35,749 nucleotides of DNA from an uncultured bacterium (GCA_946404285.1 CAMJDC010000006.1:1-35749), one strand, 5' to 3'. Counted from the stretch's first letter, positions 20,077 to 29,738 are shown. Made by a program: numbers and translations. The notes: generated by a model not told the origin, from the sequence alone.

Positions 20077-20892
20077 TTATTTGCTTGGTTCGATTATAGT
20101 TGGTTGATTTTTATGAAATTTTTCATTCCATTTAGCTTTAAGTATGGCTCTATATCTTCGTGAAAATTGGCAAATGCTGAATAGACAAGAAGTCAAAAGA
20201 TAAAGTCCAACGGCTGAATTTAATCAGAATACCATTAATCACATCATCAAACTCATTCCAATATTCATACCTCACATCATCTTTGTCATATCTGGCATTG
20301 TAGCACCTGGAACTTTTGGCATAGATTTCTTGTTTTGAGTGAGCTGAGTTAGCTGCATTTGTATGTAATATAGTGCTGTAACGATGATTGTTAGTACTCG
20401 ATTTCTACTAGTGAATAAATCTATTCATAGGAACATATGGTTTATGCTTCCAGCCTCCAAATATTTCTGTCCAAAACTGTAGAAGAAACTGTATAACCAA
20501 TCTACATCTGCAGGAATTCATCCATTTTGAGCGATAACTCGAATAACTCTATAAAGTCAGATGAAAACAGGGATTTGAATAAGCATTGTTAAACAACCCT
20601 TGAATGGTCATTTTCACTCAGTTTTGAAGAGTTTCATGGTTTCTTCACTAAGTTTCTGAGGGTCATCAGCATATTTCTTTTGCAATTCTTCTACTTTTGG
20701 TTGAATATTACTCATTCATTGAGTCATATTGTTTGATGCAGCTGATGATTTGTACATTAATCATCTTACGAGTAATGTTAGTGCGACAATGGCAATCCAA
20801 AGTTGTCATCCAGAGATAGCTAAAAATATTACTAGAATATTGAACACTGGACGGTACAATATCTGTGTTACCAATATATTCCAAATATTCAT
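20077..20892 (-). CDS. yidC: Membrane protein insertase YidC/Oxa1
   Basis: 271 residues, the short Gram-positive type without the large periplasmic domain. It inserts membrane proteins with or without SecYEG. It shows the typical KSSAASNNMTQGMSNIQPKVEELQKKYADDPQKLSEETMKLFK cytoplasmic coiled hairpin (read in parts), GCLTMLIQIPVFIGLYRV, and the last TM region MMGLMVFGLNSAVGLYLLTSCLFS. Many membrane glycines are TGA. Downstream of frr with a 32-bp gap on the same strand. Confidence 0.94.
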
Positions 20893-20924
20893 TATTTATA
20901 TAATAGAAATAAAATCTGATTTTT

Positions 20925-21473
20925 TTAAACTTTTAAAACTTCTTCAGTTTTTCATTTTACTAGTTCATCGATTTTTGTGTTCATCTTTTTGGTTAAATCA
21001 TCGATATTTGATTCATTTGCTTTATGTTCATCTTCTGAAATCTCTTTTGCAGTGAAAGATTTTTTGGTATCGTTCATAGCATCTTGTCTGATTTTTCTGA
21101 TATTTCATTTAGTGTCTTCTCACATTGCTTTAATGTTTTTTGCAATTTGTTCTCTTCTTTCTTGTGTAAGTTGAGGAACTTTCACTAAGATGTGAGAACC
21201 TTGATTGTCTACTCATACTCATAAATCTGCTTCATAGATTGCATTTGCAATGTGTTTTGATGAAGATTTGTCCCATGGCTCAATTTTAATAGTTGAATGA
21301 TCAAGTGCTGTAATGAGAGCGATTCCATTCATTTTCATGGTACCATAGTCTGTTTCTACGTTCAGATTTTCTACTAATCACGTAGTCGCTCTTCAGACTT
21401 GCATTCATTTGAATTCGTTTTCTAAGTAAGCAATAGCTTTTTCCATTTGCTGTTGGTAGGCGTTTATATCCAT
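20925..21473 (-). CDS. frr: Ribosome recycling factor
   Basis: 182 residues, close to the usual 185. It splits the post-termination ribosome together with EF-G. Diagnostic segments are VGRATTGLVENLNVE, IEPWDKSSSKHIANAI, VKVPQLTQERREQIAKNIK, and the C-terminal helix NIRKIRQDAMNDTKKS through DDLTKKMNTKIDEL. First gene of the frr-yidC unit, with a promoter at 21524-21551. Confidence 0.97.
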
Positions 21474-21523
21474 AATCTTTTTGATAATATAAAAGATAGA
21501 AAATTGATTTCTCAATTACTTAA

Positions 21524-21551
21524 TCTATAGGAAAAATCATTTCGTTTGCAA
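21524..21551 (-). promoter_or_regulatory. Promoter for frr-yidC
   Basis: TTGCAA and TATAGA with a 16-bp spacer on the reverse strand, about 50 bp upstream of the frr ATG. Confidence 0.6.
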
Positions 21552-21581
21552 TATTATTTTAGATAATATTTTTAAATGGAA

Positions 21582-23378
21582 TTAATTGTTTTCATCAGTC
21601 AGGAATCCTCATGATTGAATAGACCGTAATTTATGATAAATTCAGTTTTCATTTTGAATTAGGACGTTATGACTTCATTTTTCTACGATTTTTCAGTTAT
21701 CCATTACTATAATTTTGTCCATCTTGGCTATAGTCGAAAGTCTATGGGCTATTACGATGCAAGTTTTATTTTTCATTACTTCATCCATTGCGTCTTGTAT
21801 GTATTTTTCAGATTCGGAATCTAGTGAAGAAGTAGCTTCGTCCATTACTAAAATATTTTTGTTTTCTAAAATTGCTCTAGCAATAGCGATTCTTTGTCTT
21901 TCTCATCATGAAAGTTTGATTCATCTTTCTCATACATAACTTTCATATCCATTTTTTAAGTTTGTTATAAAATCGTGACATTTTGCCATCTTTGCAGCAG
22001 CAATGATTTCTTCTTCATTTGCATTAGGTCTTCAATATGCTATATTCTCTTTGATAGTTCTATGGAATAGAATTGGATCTTGTGGAACCATGGATAGTTG
22101 TCCTCTTAGAGAATCTTGTGTAACTTGTGAAATATCTTGTCAGTCTATGAGAATTTTTCATCATTGAATATCGAAAAATCTGAATAATAACTTGATGAGA
22201 GTAGTTTTTCAGCTTCCAGATGCTCAGACTATGGCAATTTTTTCTCCAGGTTTAATAGATAGGTTTAATCATTCAAATACATTTTTTCATTCGATATAAC
22301 TAAATGTTACATTTTCAAAATCTATTTTTCCATTTCAGATTTTTAATTTCTTGTTTGTATGGTCTTGAATTTCGTGTGGTGTGTTAAGTATTTCAAGCAT
22401 TTCTGTAGATTCTCATAGGGCTCTACTCATGGCTTTGAGAATGTATCTAATGTTGGATAATTGGTTAGAGATTCTCATCACATATAGTTGGACTAAGATT
22501 ATTACAGATGCAGATACCAATCATGCTCCCCATGCTTTTATGGCAAAGTATATAGATCAAATGCTGAATATGCTTGCAGTCATTCCACTTGCGAAAAAAG
22601 ATCGTTCTCCTCGTGTCCATTGTTTTTTCTTTACTTTCATTCGTCACGTTAAAGTTTCTTTAAATCTTTTAAATTCGTAAGGTAATGATGCGAAAACAGA
22701 AACATTAAAATTATTGATAATAGAATCTGATAGTTCTCATGTAGCCTTTGAATTTTGTTCATTCGCCTCTATTTCATACTTTTTAGTTATATTGAAAAAT
22801 ATAATTTGTATGGTAGTATACACCATAACGAATCATAGAAACATGAGTCAGATTGTTATACTTTCTCTCATGACTATAATTATTGTCATTGGTATGAATA
22901 TAATCATATTTAGTATCTGAAAAATGAATATATCCACTACCGTTTCATATGATCCAGCTAATTTGCTTATTTTTCTAATTAAAGATCATGATAAGTTATT
23001 TGAAAAAAATCTATACGAATGTCTGTGTATGTATTGGAAACATTCTTCGTAGATATCTTTAGTGGCATCATTTTCGAATTTTATCATTGGAAATCAAACT
23101 AGTCTTCGTGCTCAATTATTTGTTAATTCTAGTATTAGAAGTATCAGTAAAACTTTTAAAAGCATCGTAACAAGTTCTGGTTTTTCGATTCATGTCATAG
23201 ATACGATATCCACAAGTTTTGTTTGATAAATAGGAGCTATTATGGATATTCAGGCAATTATTATACTTCACAATAAACTTAGAAAGATTAGCCACTTGTA
23301 TGGTTTACTCTTTTTTATAAAGTACTTTATTACCATTCGTAAAATTATTTTATTCTTATTGTTTTCAATTGTTGTCAT
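21582..23378 (-). CDS. ABC transporter, fused membrane and ATPase domains (exporter, MsbA/multidrug type)
   Basis: 598 residues, a half-transporter that should dimerise. The N-terminal half has about six TM segments ([66 protein letters not shown] and others). The ATPase half has Walker A GASGSGKTT (about residue 385), a Q-loop MVPQDPILF, the signature [15 protein letters not shown], Walker [13 protein letters not shown] and the H-loop IAHRLST. It ends LWSIQSGGF with W as CGG, a common ending of exporters. The substrate is not evident. Upstream lies a leader peptide and mutually exclusive hairpins, suggesting attenuation. Confidence 0.95.
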
Positions 23379-23410
23379 TTTTTGAAATATTAAGGATTAA
23401 AAATTGTGCG

Positions 23411-23483
23411 TAAAAAAAGCTGCACCTTTCTTCATGCAGCTTGATGTATTTAATCCTATCAAAAAACTACTTATACATCAAGC
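23411..23483 (-). promoter_or_regulatory. Attenuator: antiterminator hairpin overlapping a terminator
   Basis: On the reverse strand GCTTGATGTAT (23483-23473) and ATACATCAAGC (23449-23439) form an 11-bp perfect stem. The following hairpin AAGCTGCA/TGCAGCTT plus seven T is a terminator. The two share AAGC, so they cannot both form fully. The terminator ends about 30 bp before the ABC transporter ATG. Confidence 0.75.
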
Positions 23484-23524
23484 TCATGGTATAAAACAAA
23501 GCAATATCGTTTTTTTAGTCGCAT
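23471..23524 (-). CDS. Candidate leader peptide of 17 residues
   Basis: ATG to TAA within the leader of the ABC transporter. Read with CGA as Trp it is MWLKKWYCFVLYHELDV, holding two Trp in the first six residues and a run of aromatics. Its stop codon lies at the inner edge of the 5' arm of the antiterminator hairpin, so a ribosome that finishes the peptide would block that hairpin and let the terminator form, while a ribosome stalled earlier would allow readthrough. No clear Shine-Dalgarno is seen. Placement supports a regulatory ORF; expression is not proven. Confidence 0.55.
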   Translation of the reverse strand: MRLKKRYCFVLYHELDV

Positions 23525-23602
23525 TTTACATTGATTTGTAATAAAATAAATAATTATTCACTAGAGTATACGAATTATAATCTATTTTGTGACAAAAATA
23601 TG

Positions 23603-24811
23603 TTAGAAATATTTTCTTCATTTTAATTCATCTGGGAAATGTTGATTATTCATTTTGATAGTTCAGTCAGCTTGACGATTTTCTGGATGGTCGTGGGCAT
23701 ATTCATATCATTTTCCGTATCATAATTCTCACATTAATTTTGTTGGTGCGTTGCGAATTTGCATTGGAACAGGAAGGTTTCAATATTTCTCAACATCTTT
23801 CATAGTTTCTCTATCTATTTTATCACATATATTATTTTTAGGGGCTTTTCAGAGATATAAGGCCAACTGAAATAAAAAGACTCTACATTCGGGCATTCAG
23901 ATTTTTTGTACAGCGTCATATACTTGATTGGCTAATAGTAAAGCATTATTATCAGCAGGTCATATATCTTCACTTGCGAAACGTAATAAACGACGGGCAA
24001 TATAACGAGGATCTTCTCATCAAACTAGCATTCTTTGAATCCAATAGCAAGCAGCGTGTGGGTCACTATCACGTAATGATTTGTGAATTGCGGAAATTAT
24101 ATTGTAATGTTCTTCTCAGTCACGGTCGTAGTACATTGGTTTCCCAAATGCTTTTTGAATTATTTCATCATTAATTTTTCAGTCAGTACTAAGCATTATT
24201 GAAGATTCGAGTAGATTACAAGCGTTTCTTAAATCTCAATTAGCTAGATTTGCGATAGTAGTCAGATTTTCTTCTGTGATTTCAATATTTGGATAACGAG
24301 AATGAATCTTTTCTTGATTGTTGTGAAAAAATGTAATAATGTCTTCAGGTTTTAATGCTTCGAAAACTATAACTTTTGCACGAGAAAGTAAGGCGTTATT
24401 AATTGTAAAACTTGGATTTTCAGTTGTAGCTCAAATAAGAGTAATTAGTCCACTTTCTACAAAAGGAAGTAGAGAATCTTGTTGAGCCTTATTTCGGCGG
24501 TGAATTTCATCCAAAAATAGGAGAGTTTTCTTTCAATATGCTTTGTTCTTTTCTGCGTGTTCTAGAATCAGGTTTAGGTCTTCTTTTTTGCTTTTTACTC
24601 ATGAAAGTTCAAAAAAATCTGCCTGTAATTGGTGGGAGAGTACATTAGCAATTGTAGTCTTTCCGCATCCAGGGCTTCACCAAAAAATCATTGACGGAAC
24701 TTGTCAGTTTTCGAGAAATTTTTGGATTGATAATTTAGTTTGTTCCTGTCAGACCACTTCATTAAGGGTGTTTGGACGTAGATAATATGCTAAAGGTTCG
24801 TTATTTGGCAT
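23603..24811 (-). CDS. rarA: Replication-associated recombination protein RarA (MgsA)
   Basis: 402 residues. AAA+ ATPase of the clamp-loader family acting at stalled forks. [13 protein letters not shown], Walker [11 protein letters not shown], Walker [16 protein letters not shown] (W is CGA, where relatives have F), [10 protein letters not shown] sensor 1, [12 protein letters not shown] sensor 2, then the C-terminal [27 protein letters not shown], and the ending PDELKGRKYF with TGA as Gly, just as RarA usually ends. Under the standard code the gene is shattered. Promoter at 24845-24872. Confidence 0.96.
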
Positions 24812-24844
24812 ATGGATTTTGTATATTGGTAAATCGTTAATTGT

Positions 24845-24872
24845 AATATAGTATTTTTTTTTGTAAATGCAA
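24845..24872 (-). promoter_or_regulatory. Promoter for rarA
   Basis: TTGCAT and TATATT with a 16-bp spacer on the reverse strand, about 34 bp before the ATG. Confidence 0.6.
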
Positions 24873-24889
24873 AAATATTAGATAATATA

Positions 24890-24925
24890 AATTTGAAAAG
24901 GGATGACAAGGAAACTCGTCATCCC
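24890..24925 (-). terminator. Terminator for the 24959-25603 gene
   Basis: GGGATGAC and GTCATCCC form an 8-bp stem, followed on the reverse strand by TTTTCAAATTT. Confidence 0.8.
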
Positions 24926-24958
24926 CTAAGTACAGAACAGTAATGAAATAGTTAGAAG

Positions 24959-25603
24959 TTAGAATAGTTCTACTGTAATATTTGCTTTGAAAACAGTAAG
25001 AATACTATTTGTTAAGCGTTCTATGAATCCTTCATTATCTTTTTTTTCGAAGACTTCTTTGACTTTCATGAAAAGTGTCTTATCTGTGCGAATCCAGTCT
25101 TTTTTCTTTGCCTGAACATTTTTCATGTTATTATCATTTTCTAGCCAATCTTCAAATGTTGGTTTCTCTGACAAAAGAAAACATTCAAAATATCCAATGT
25201 CATGTCCGGTCTTTGTGAATAATACTTGATGTGTTAGCCACAATTTGACGATACTCTTGAGATTTTTCTCAGGTAGATTGGGACAGCATATATATGGAAG
25301 CAAATCATTTCCGACTTGGATGTGCCGTCCGCTGACTAGTTCCTTGCGTCTTTCTTTTTCTTTTTCGAAGTCTTCAGCTTTGTGTTCGAAGAAGGATTTT
25401 GCAATATCCTCAGTGAGGATTTGAGAGAGAATCGAAGTTAATTCTACTTCGTAATTTGGTTCTTGTATTTCTTTTTGATTTTTTGGATACTTGTGCGATA
25501 TTTGATATTCGCGTGGATCCATTCGCTTATGACATTGTACTCTTCCGGATATATTTAATCCGTTGGGTACTTGTAGTCTAAAGTTTACAAAATGATAGTT
25601 CAT
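24959..25603 (-). CDS. Hypothetical protein with no UGA codons
   Basis: 214 residues, starting MNYHFVNFRLQVPNGLN. Charged, no membrane segments. An HxxHK-rich stretch and a helical Lys and Glu run (FFEHKAEDFEKEKERRKEL) are followed by LPYICCPNLP and KTGHDIGYFECF. No family recognised. All seven glycines are GGA and none TGA; local codon choice (GTC AGC GGA CGG CAC ATC) is more GC-rich than in neighbours. It has a near-consensus promoter, a possible operator and its own terminator. These features suggest an acquired gene. Whether its CGG is Trp or Arg is open. Confidence 0.78.
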   Translation of the reverse strand: MNYHFVNFRLQVPNGLNISGRVQCHKRMDPREYQISHKYPKNQKEIQEPNYEVELTSILSQILTEDIAKSFFEHKAEDFEKEKERRKELVSGRHIQVGNDLLPYICCPNLPEKNLKSIVKLWLTHQVLFTKTGHDIGYFECFLLSEKPTFEDWLENDNNMKNVQAKKKDWIRTDKTLFMKVKEVFEKKDNEGFIERLTNSILTVFKANITVELF

Positions 25604-25650
25604 AAAAAAAAGTTTTTAGAGTTTGAGTTAATTAAGGATAAAACGTAGTA

Positions 25651-25671
25651 GTTACTGTTAACTGTACAGTG
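25651..25671. promoter_or_regulatory. Possible operator over the transcript start of the 24959 gene
   Basis: ACTGTTAACTGTACAGT contains a palindrome CTGTACAG and a tandem ACTGT repeat, lying directly downstream of the -10 element. No regulator identified. Confidence 0.35.
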
Positions 25672-25672
25672 A

Positions 25673-25700
25673 TATATATTTATTTTTAATAAAATGTCAA
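25673..25700 (-). promoter_or_regulatory. Promoter for the 24959 gene
   Basis: A perfect TTGACA and TATATA with a 16-bp spacer on the reverse strand. Confidence 0.7.
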
Positions 25701-25722
25701 GTTGGAAAATATTTATATTATG

Positions 25723-25774
25723 AAAAAGCCTGACCACTATTGTACGCTTTCGTACAATCATCTGCCAGGCTTTT
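25723..25774. terminator. Long hairpin terminator
   Basis: AAAAAGCCTG pairs with CAGGCTTTT outside an inner stem ATTGTACG/CGTACAAT. A and T runs flank both sides, so it can end the reverse 25824 gene. Confidence 0.85.
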
Positions 25775-25823
25775 GGTATCTGATATAATCAGATTTTTTA
25801 TAAATGTTTTTTGTGTCTGTGAA

Positions 25824-26129
25824 TTAAGCTGCAAGTTGGTAATGAACATAAGGAACATGAAGAGCTTCTTCTGTAGATATGTTTTTGCAGTTTTTAAGCG
25901 ATTCTACTATTTTAGTATCTCTATCTTTTAATGTTTCCTTTAATTGAATTAATGTATGTTCATTGGCATTAACCATAGGTTGGTTAAATAAACGAAGTTC
26001 TTTGTCTTCTCTACGATGTAATCTAGCTTCATCTCTTCTATCATCTAATGTATGTTTAGATTCAGATGGAAGCATAGGTACAGTAATTGGAGAAACTCCA
26101 GCTAATTCACGTTGTTCGTATGTAGTCAT
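25824..26129 (-). CDS. Small hydrophilic hypothetical protein
   Basis: 101 residues, starting MTTYEQRELAGVSPITVPML. Rich in Arg, Asp, Glu and Leu, probably helical (HTLDDRRDEARLHRREDKELRLF, LIQLKETLKDRDTKIVESLK). One glycine only, so code use is uninformative. It starts 30 bp after the SLH protein stop codon on the same strand, so it may be the second gene of that operon; a strong hairpin terminator lies 50 bp downstream. No family recognised. Confidence 0.68.
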   Translation of the reverse strand: MTTYEQRELAGVSPITVPMLPSESKHTLDDRRDEARLHRREDKELRLFNQPMVNANEHTLIQLKETLKDRDTKIVESLKNCKNISTEEALHVPYVHYQLAA

Positions 26130-26159
26130 TTGTAATAGATTAAGAGGTAAATAGGTAAG

Positions 26160-27665
26160 TTATGATATCTTCATCATGTCTTGAAAGTCTGTCCGTAAGG
26201 AAGATAATGCATTATTCGATGAATCACAATTTTGATTTCATCAGTTATTAGTGAAGAAGTTGATTATTTTAGATCAGCTATTTGGATTCTTAAATCCAAA
26301 GTAATCTACAATAAGTTTTGCCGTTTCTCATCTAGTTATCAGCTGTTGTCAGTTTCCTGCAACGATAAGCTGGTTTTTAGAAGCAATCGATAAAACGGAA
26401 GTAACTTCTCGCTGAGAAAGTGTTCTATTAGGCACGAAAGAAACTCATTCTTGTGTCTGAGAAAGTAGTGGATTACACACTTGAGACTCAAGGCAAAACT
26501 CAAGATATGGAGAGAATGGTGAAGTGTATGAAGCATTCAGCAGATTGGTTAAGTAATAAAAGTTGTTGATAGTAGGTTGAGAGTCGGACTGTCTCATCAG
26601 AGCTCTCGCTATCATAACGACAAAATCTTTATTCTCGATTTTGGCGTCTGGGTAAAATTTCCCGTTAACTCATCAAACGATTCAGAGCTTAGCAAGAAGT
26701 TGAATTTCATTTTGATAAGGTGATCAACTAATATCACTAAATACTGCTAAAGATCATTCATTTAGCTCTAATCAGAAGGCTGATACCACCAATTCTGCCA
26801 TTTCATCTTTGCGTAAAGTTTCTTTACTTTGCCGAGATAGATTAGGAATATTTTTGATAGAGTCAGAATTTTTATTCTTTATTTCTCTCAAAATATCCTT
26901 GGCTTCCTGTGGAGTAATAAATGCATCAAGGCGAAGTTTTCACTCCGCATCTTTCAAAGCAAACGATTGAAGGAATCATAATTCATACGCTGAGTTAACT
27001 CTTTTCATAACTCCAGGATCTATAGAGGTCTCTGAAAAATAGAAATTAGTCGTTAACCCTACTAGGCTGCTTGGCTCATATCAGAGCTGGACGCGATAAG
27101 CATCCATCACTACCCTAATGAAATCACTTACGCGTACGTAATTATGAGGATAAAACTTATTGCTAGGCTGAATTATTCCGTTGGAATAAAGTATAGTTAT
27201 AGCGTCTTGATAAGAAGAGGTCGAAATGTCTTGATAGACAGACGGCAGAATATAACTATTAGCAAAACTGAGTTGCATATTATTTCATGCCACATTCGTT
27301 GTCGAAGGATCTTCATATCAAGAGGCAACCTCATCTCAGAGGGCAGTAGTATCTTCGTTTCATGGAAGATTTACTGTCAAAGAGCTGGTACTATCATTAT
27401 TCCCTACAAGTTTGTTCCATCATCAGATAGCTCGCTCAGCAACGGATTTTTCAACTCCGGCAAAGGTTTTCTCCTGATCCTCTTTTCACTGAAGGTCTTT
27501 TATATGAATATTTTCTGCATATTGAGGAATATCTTCATAATTGCTAGTCGCAAAGGTTTCGTTTCACGATAAGCAAGAGAATATATATCCTACTCAGAAA
27601 AGAACCATCACAAATGCTACAATCGTAAGAAATCACGAAGATTTCTGATTTTTGCTTGTGTGCAT
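26160..27665 (-). CDS. S-layer homology (SLH) domain surface protein
   Basis: 501 residues. A cytoplasmic basic start (MHTSKNQKSSG) precedes a signal anchor (FLTIVAFVMVLFGVGYIFS). The mature part is Asn, Ser and Thr rich. SLH-like repeats are visible: FYPHNYVRVSDFIRVVMDAY, then FSDISGSPYQNEIQLLAKLGIVGGVNGKFYPDAKIENKDFVVMIARAL (read in parts), and a third weaker one at VPNRTLSQREVTSVLSIA and RGETAKLIVDYFGF. SLH domains bind cell-wall polymers or pyruvylated glycans. Likely a surface or attachment protein, of interest in a host-associated organism. Many TGA glycines. A 178-nt leader separates it from a perfect promoter. Confidence 0.9.
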
Positions 27666-27849
27666 ATAGTGTAAAGTTTAGGGAAATAAATCGGTAATTT
27701 GTGTGTAGAACCAATTTATTCCGACAGCACTGAAGATAATTCTGATTGAGTTTAAGCTTAATTGTTTGATCGATCACTCAACCAAAATCAAGTCTTTCAG
27801 TACTGTAACTTTTAGTCATTATTTCCCTTTCATAAATAATGACATATAT

Positions 27850-27877
27850 ATTATATGTCTTTTTTTAAATTTGTCAA
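27850..27877 (-). promoter_or_regulatory. Strong promoter for the SLH gene
   Basis: TTGACA and TATAAT, both perfect, with a 16-bp spacer. The transcript would start near 27843, leaving an unusually long 178-nt leader that contains a possible upstream start ATG at 27819 behind AAAGGGAAATA. Confidence 0.8.
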
Positions 27878-28042
27878 ATTTTTTAAGACTTTTTTATTTC
27901 ATCATATTTAGCGAGGAATATTAGAGAAAGAAACACTAGTTATATATAGGAAATAAATAATTATATTTCATGAATTTCATAAATCAAACACTTAATTAAA
28001 TTTTCACCGTTAGAATAGAAACAAATATTTATAGAAAAATAC
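27878..28042. other. AT-rich spacer
   Basis: Between the two strong divergent promoters. I see no gene, RNA structure or repeat here. Confidence 0.5.
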
Positions 28043-28070
28043 TTGACATTAAATATAATATTTATATATT
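28043..28070 (+). promoter_or_regulatory. Strong promoter for the DUF5662 gene
   Basis: A perfect TTGACA and TATATT at 16 bp (TATTAT at 18 bp also possible). The leader carries a CTCCAG/CTGGAG hairpin around 28112-28155. Confidence 0.7.
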
Positions 28071-28186
28071 ATAGATGCAAAATAAAGAATAAAAGAAATA
28101 TAAAAATAGTAGCTCCAGATACTAACATATATTACAGTAAAGCCTCAGCTGGAGAGAAGGTAAAAAATAAATATTAAATATTAGAT

Positions 28187-28687
28187 ATGGAACCATACGA
28201 TTCTAGCGCAGATACCAACAAGCATCGTAAGTTCGTTCGCATGCTTATGTACGGACTTGCAAAGGATATCATGGAACGGGCTGACCACCATGATGACTCC
28301 AAATTAGATCACCCAGAAAAGGAACTTTTCGACGAGTTCACTCCTAAGCTCAAAGGGTGTACCTATGGCTCTCCCGAGTACAAGGAGTTTCTGTTAGGGT
28401 TAAAAACGGCTCTTGATCATCACTATGCGGTAAACAGACACCACCCTGAACACTTCCCTGATGGAATGAACGAGATGAACCTCGTAGATCTCGTCGAATT
28501 AATTTGCGACTGGTTCGCAGCAACGATGAGACACGACGATGGAGACATCTACAAGTCACTTGAAATCAACAAGGGTCGTTTCCACATGGATGAACAGACG
28601 GTTGCACTCCTCAAGAATACGGTCGATACGTATTTCAGAGGCTTCAACCACAAGGACTATGATGACCTAAAACTCCTTGATGACTAA
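28187..28687 (+). CDS. DUF5662-like protein, recently acquired standard-code gene
   Basis: 166 residues. The pattern HHDDSKLDHPEKELFDEF, then LDHHYAVNRHHPEHFPDG, then LVDLVELICDWFAATMRHDDGD matches the DUF5662 family as I recall it, whose conserved His and Asp suggest an HD-like metal site. Family members are common in phages and mobile DNA. The gene is far more GC-rich than its surroundings, uses C-ending codons heavily, has no TGA among eight glycines, and has CGG at a site where arginine fits (MERADHHD). It has its own promoter and terminator. All point to transfer from a standard-code donor. In this host CGG would insert Trp there. Confidence 0.8.
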   Translation: MEPYDSSADTNKHRKFVRMLMYGLAKDIMERADHHDDSKLDHPEKELFDEFTPKLKGCTYGSPEYKEFLLGLKTALDHHYAVNRHHPEHFPDGMNEMNLVDLVELICDWFAATMRHDDGDIYKSLEINKGRFHMDEQTVALLKNTVDTYFRGFNHKDYDDLKLLDD

Positions 28688-28692
28688 CCATA

Positions 28693-28726
28693 CTGGTCCG
28701 AGAATCTCTCGAGACCAGCATTTTTT
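28693..28726 (+). terminator. Terminator of the DUF5662 gene
   Basis: CTGGTC pairs with GACCAG around an inner AGA/TCT pair, followed by six T. Confidence 0.9.
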
Positions 28727-28913
28727 AATTAATTTAAATTAGACTTTTTATCACTTCACATTATAAACAGAAAATTATAGAACTAAGTCATTTGATATGT
28801 TCATATGTAAACTTATTCATTTTAATTTAATGTATTATCGTCTAATTTATTTTTTTAGGGTTTAGAATTTGATTATCTAATTTTATAGTATGAATAAGTT
28901 GAAATTTTTGAAT

Positions 28914-28939
28914 AAAAAAAACTAACCATTTCTGGTCAG
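28914..28939 (-). terminator. Terminator of the ribosomal protein operon
   Basis: On the reverse strand CTGACCA-GAAA-TGGTTAG (one G-U pair) is followed by eight T, just after the rplA stop. Bases 28740-28910 hold no gene that I can see. Confidence 0.8.
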
Positions 28940-28963
28940 CTTTTTATTTTGTGTAATTGTTTA

Positions 28964-29644
28964 CTAATATGCAATCACTACTGCAGGACTCATAGTTGTA
29001 CTTAATACAACTTTCTTAACTAATTTACCTTTAACACCAGTTGGTTTGTTTTCTTCGATAGCAGCAAGTAGAGCATTAACATTATCTACTAATTTAGCAT
29101 CATCAAAAGAAACTTTTCCAATTCCTGCGTGAATGTTTCCTGTTTTATCAAGTCTGAATTCGATTTTTCATTTTTTTACTTCTTCTACTGCTTGAGTAAT
29201 ATTCATAGCAACAGTTCCAGCCTTTGGACTAGGCATTAAACCTTTAGGTCCGAGCTGTTTAGCAACTGGAGCTAAATCTCTAATGTGTTCAGGAGTAGTA
29301 ATCAAAACGTCGAAATCCATCTTTCCAGCTTTGATATCGTTTAATAGATTTTCAAACCCAGCGATATCTGCACCAGCTTTTTTAGCTTCTTCAACTTTAT
29401 CATCACTTACGAATACAGCAACTTTTTTAGTTTTACCTGTTCCGTGTGGAAGAATAGTTGTAGCTCTAAGCATTTGATCGTTGTACTTAGGATTTGCATT
29501 AGTTTTGATAGCAATGTTCACAGTTGCATCAAATTTAGCATAATTAGTTTGTTTAACTAATTTTACAGCTTCTTCAACGCTGTATTGCTTTTGACTGTCG
29601 ATAGCTTTTTTAGCTTCAACATACTTTTTTCCGTGTGTTGGCAT
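28964..29644 (-). CDS. rplA: 50S ribosomal protein L1
   Basis: 226 residues, full length. It forms the mobile L1 stalk near the E site. MPTHGKKYVEAKKAID, the YNDQMLRATTILPHGTGKTKKVAVF region, LGPKGLMPSPKAGTV and the C-terminal GKLVKKVVLSTTMSPAVVIAY are typical. Only one of about fifteen glycines is TGA (KKGKIEF), far below neighbouring non-ribosomal genes, hinting at avoidance of UGA in highly expressed genes. Ends in TAG. Downstream of rplK with a 94-bp gap that can fold into hairpins. Confidence 0.98.
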
Positions 29645-29738
29645 AATTACAATGAATAATAGAATAAAAGTGGTCTATAGCGAAAGTTTTTACTTTCTGC
29701 CACAGTAATATTTCATTTCTCTGTGGAGATTAGAAATC
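29645..29738 (-). promoter_or_regulatory. rplK-rplA intergenic hairpin region
   Basis: The reverse strand has CCACAG/CTGTGG around an AT-rich loop and an AAAGT/ACTTT pair before the rplA start. L1 often binds its own mRNA here in bacteria, but no match to a known L1 site was confirmed. Confidence 0.35.

Noticed and set aside
27144-27572. Forward 142-aa track ORF
   Set aside because: Antisense shadow of the SLH gene.
27544-27777. Reverse track ORF overlapping the SLH start
   Set aside because: It overlaps the signal-anchor coding region of the SLH gene in another frame and shows no protein-like pattern beyond the shared leader.
28350-28559. Reverse 69-aa track ORF within the DUF5662 gene
   Set aside because: Antisense shadow; codon pattern and family motifs support the forward strand.
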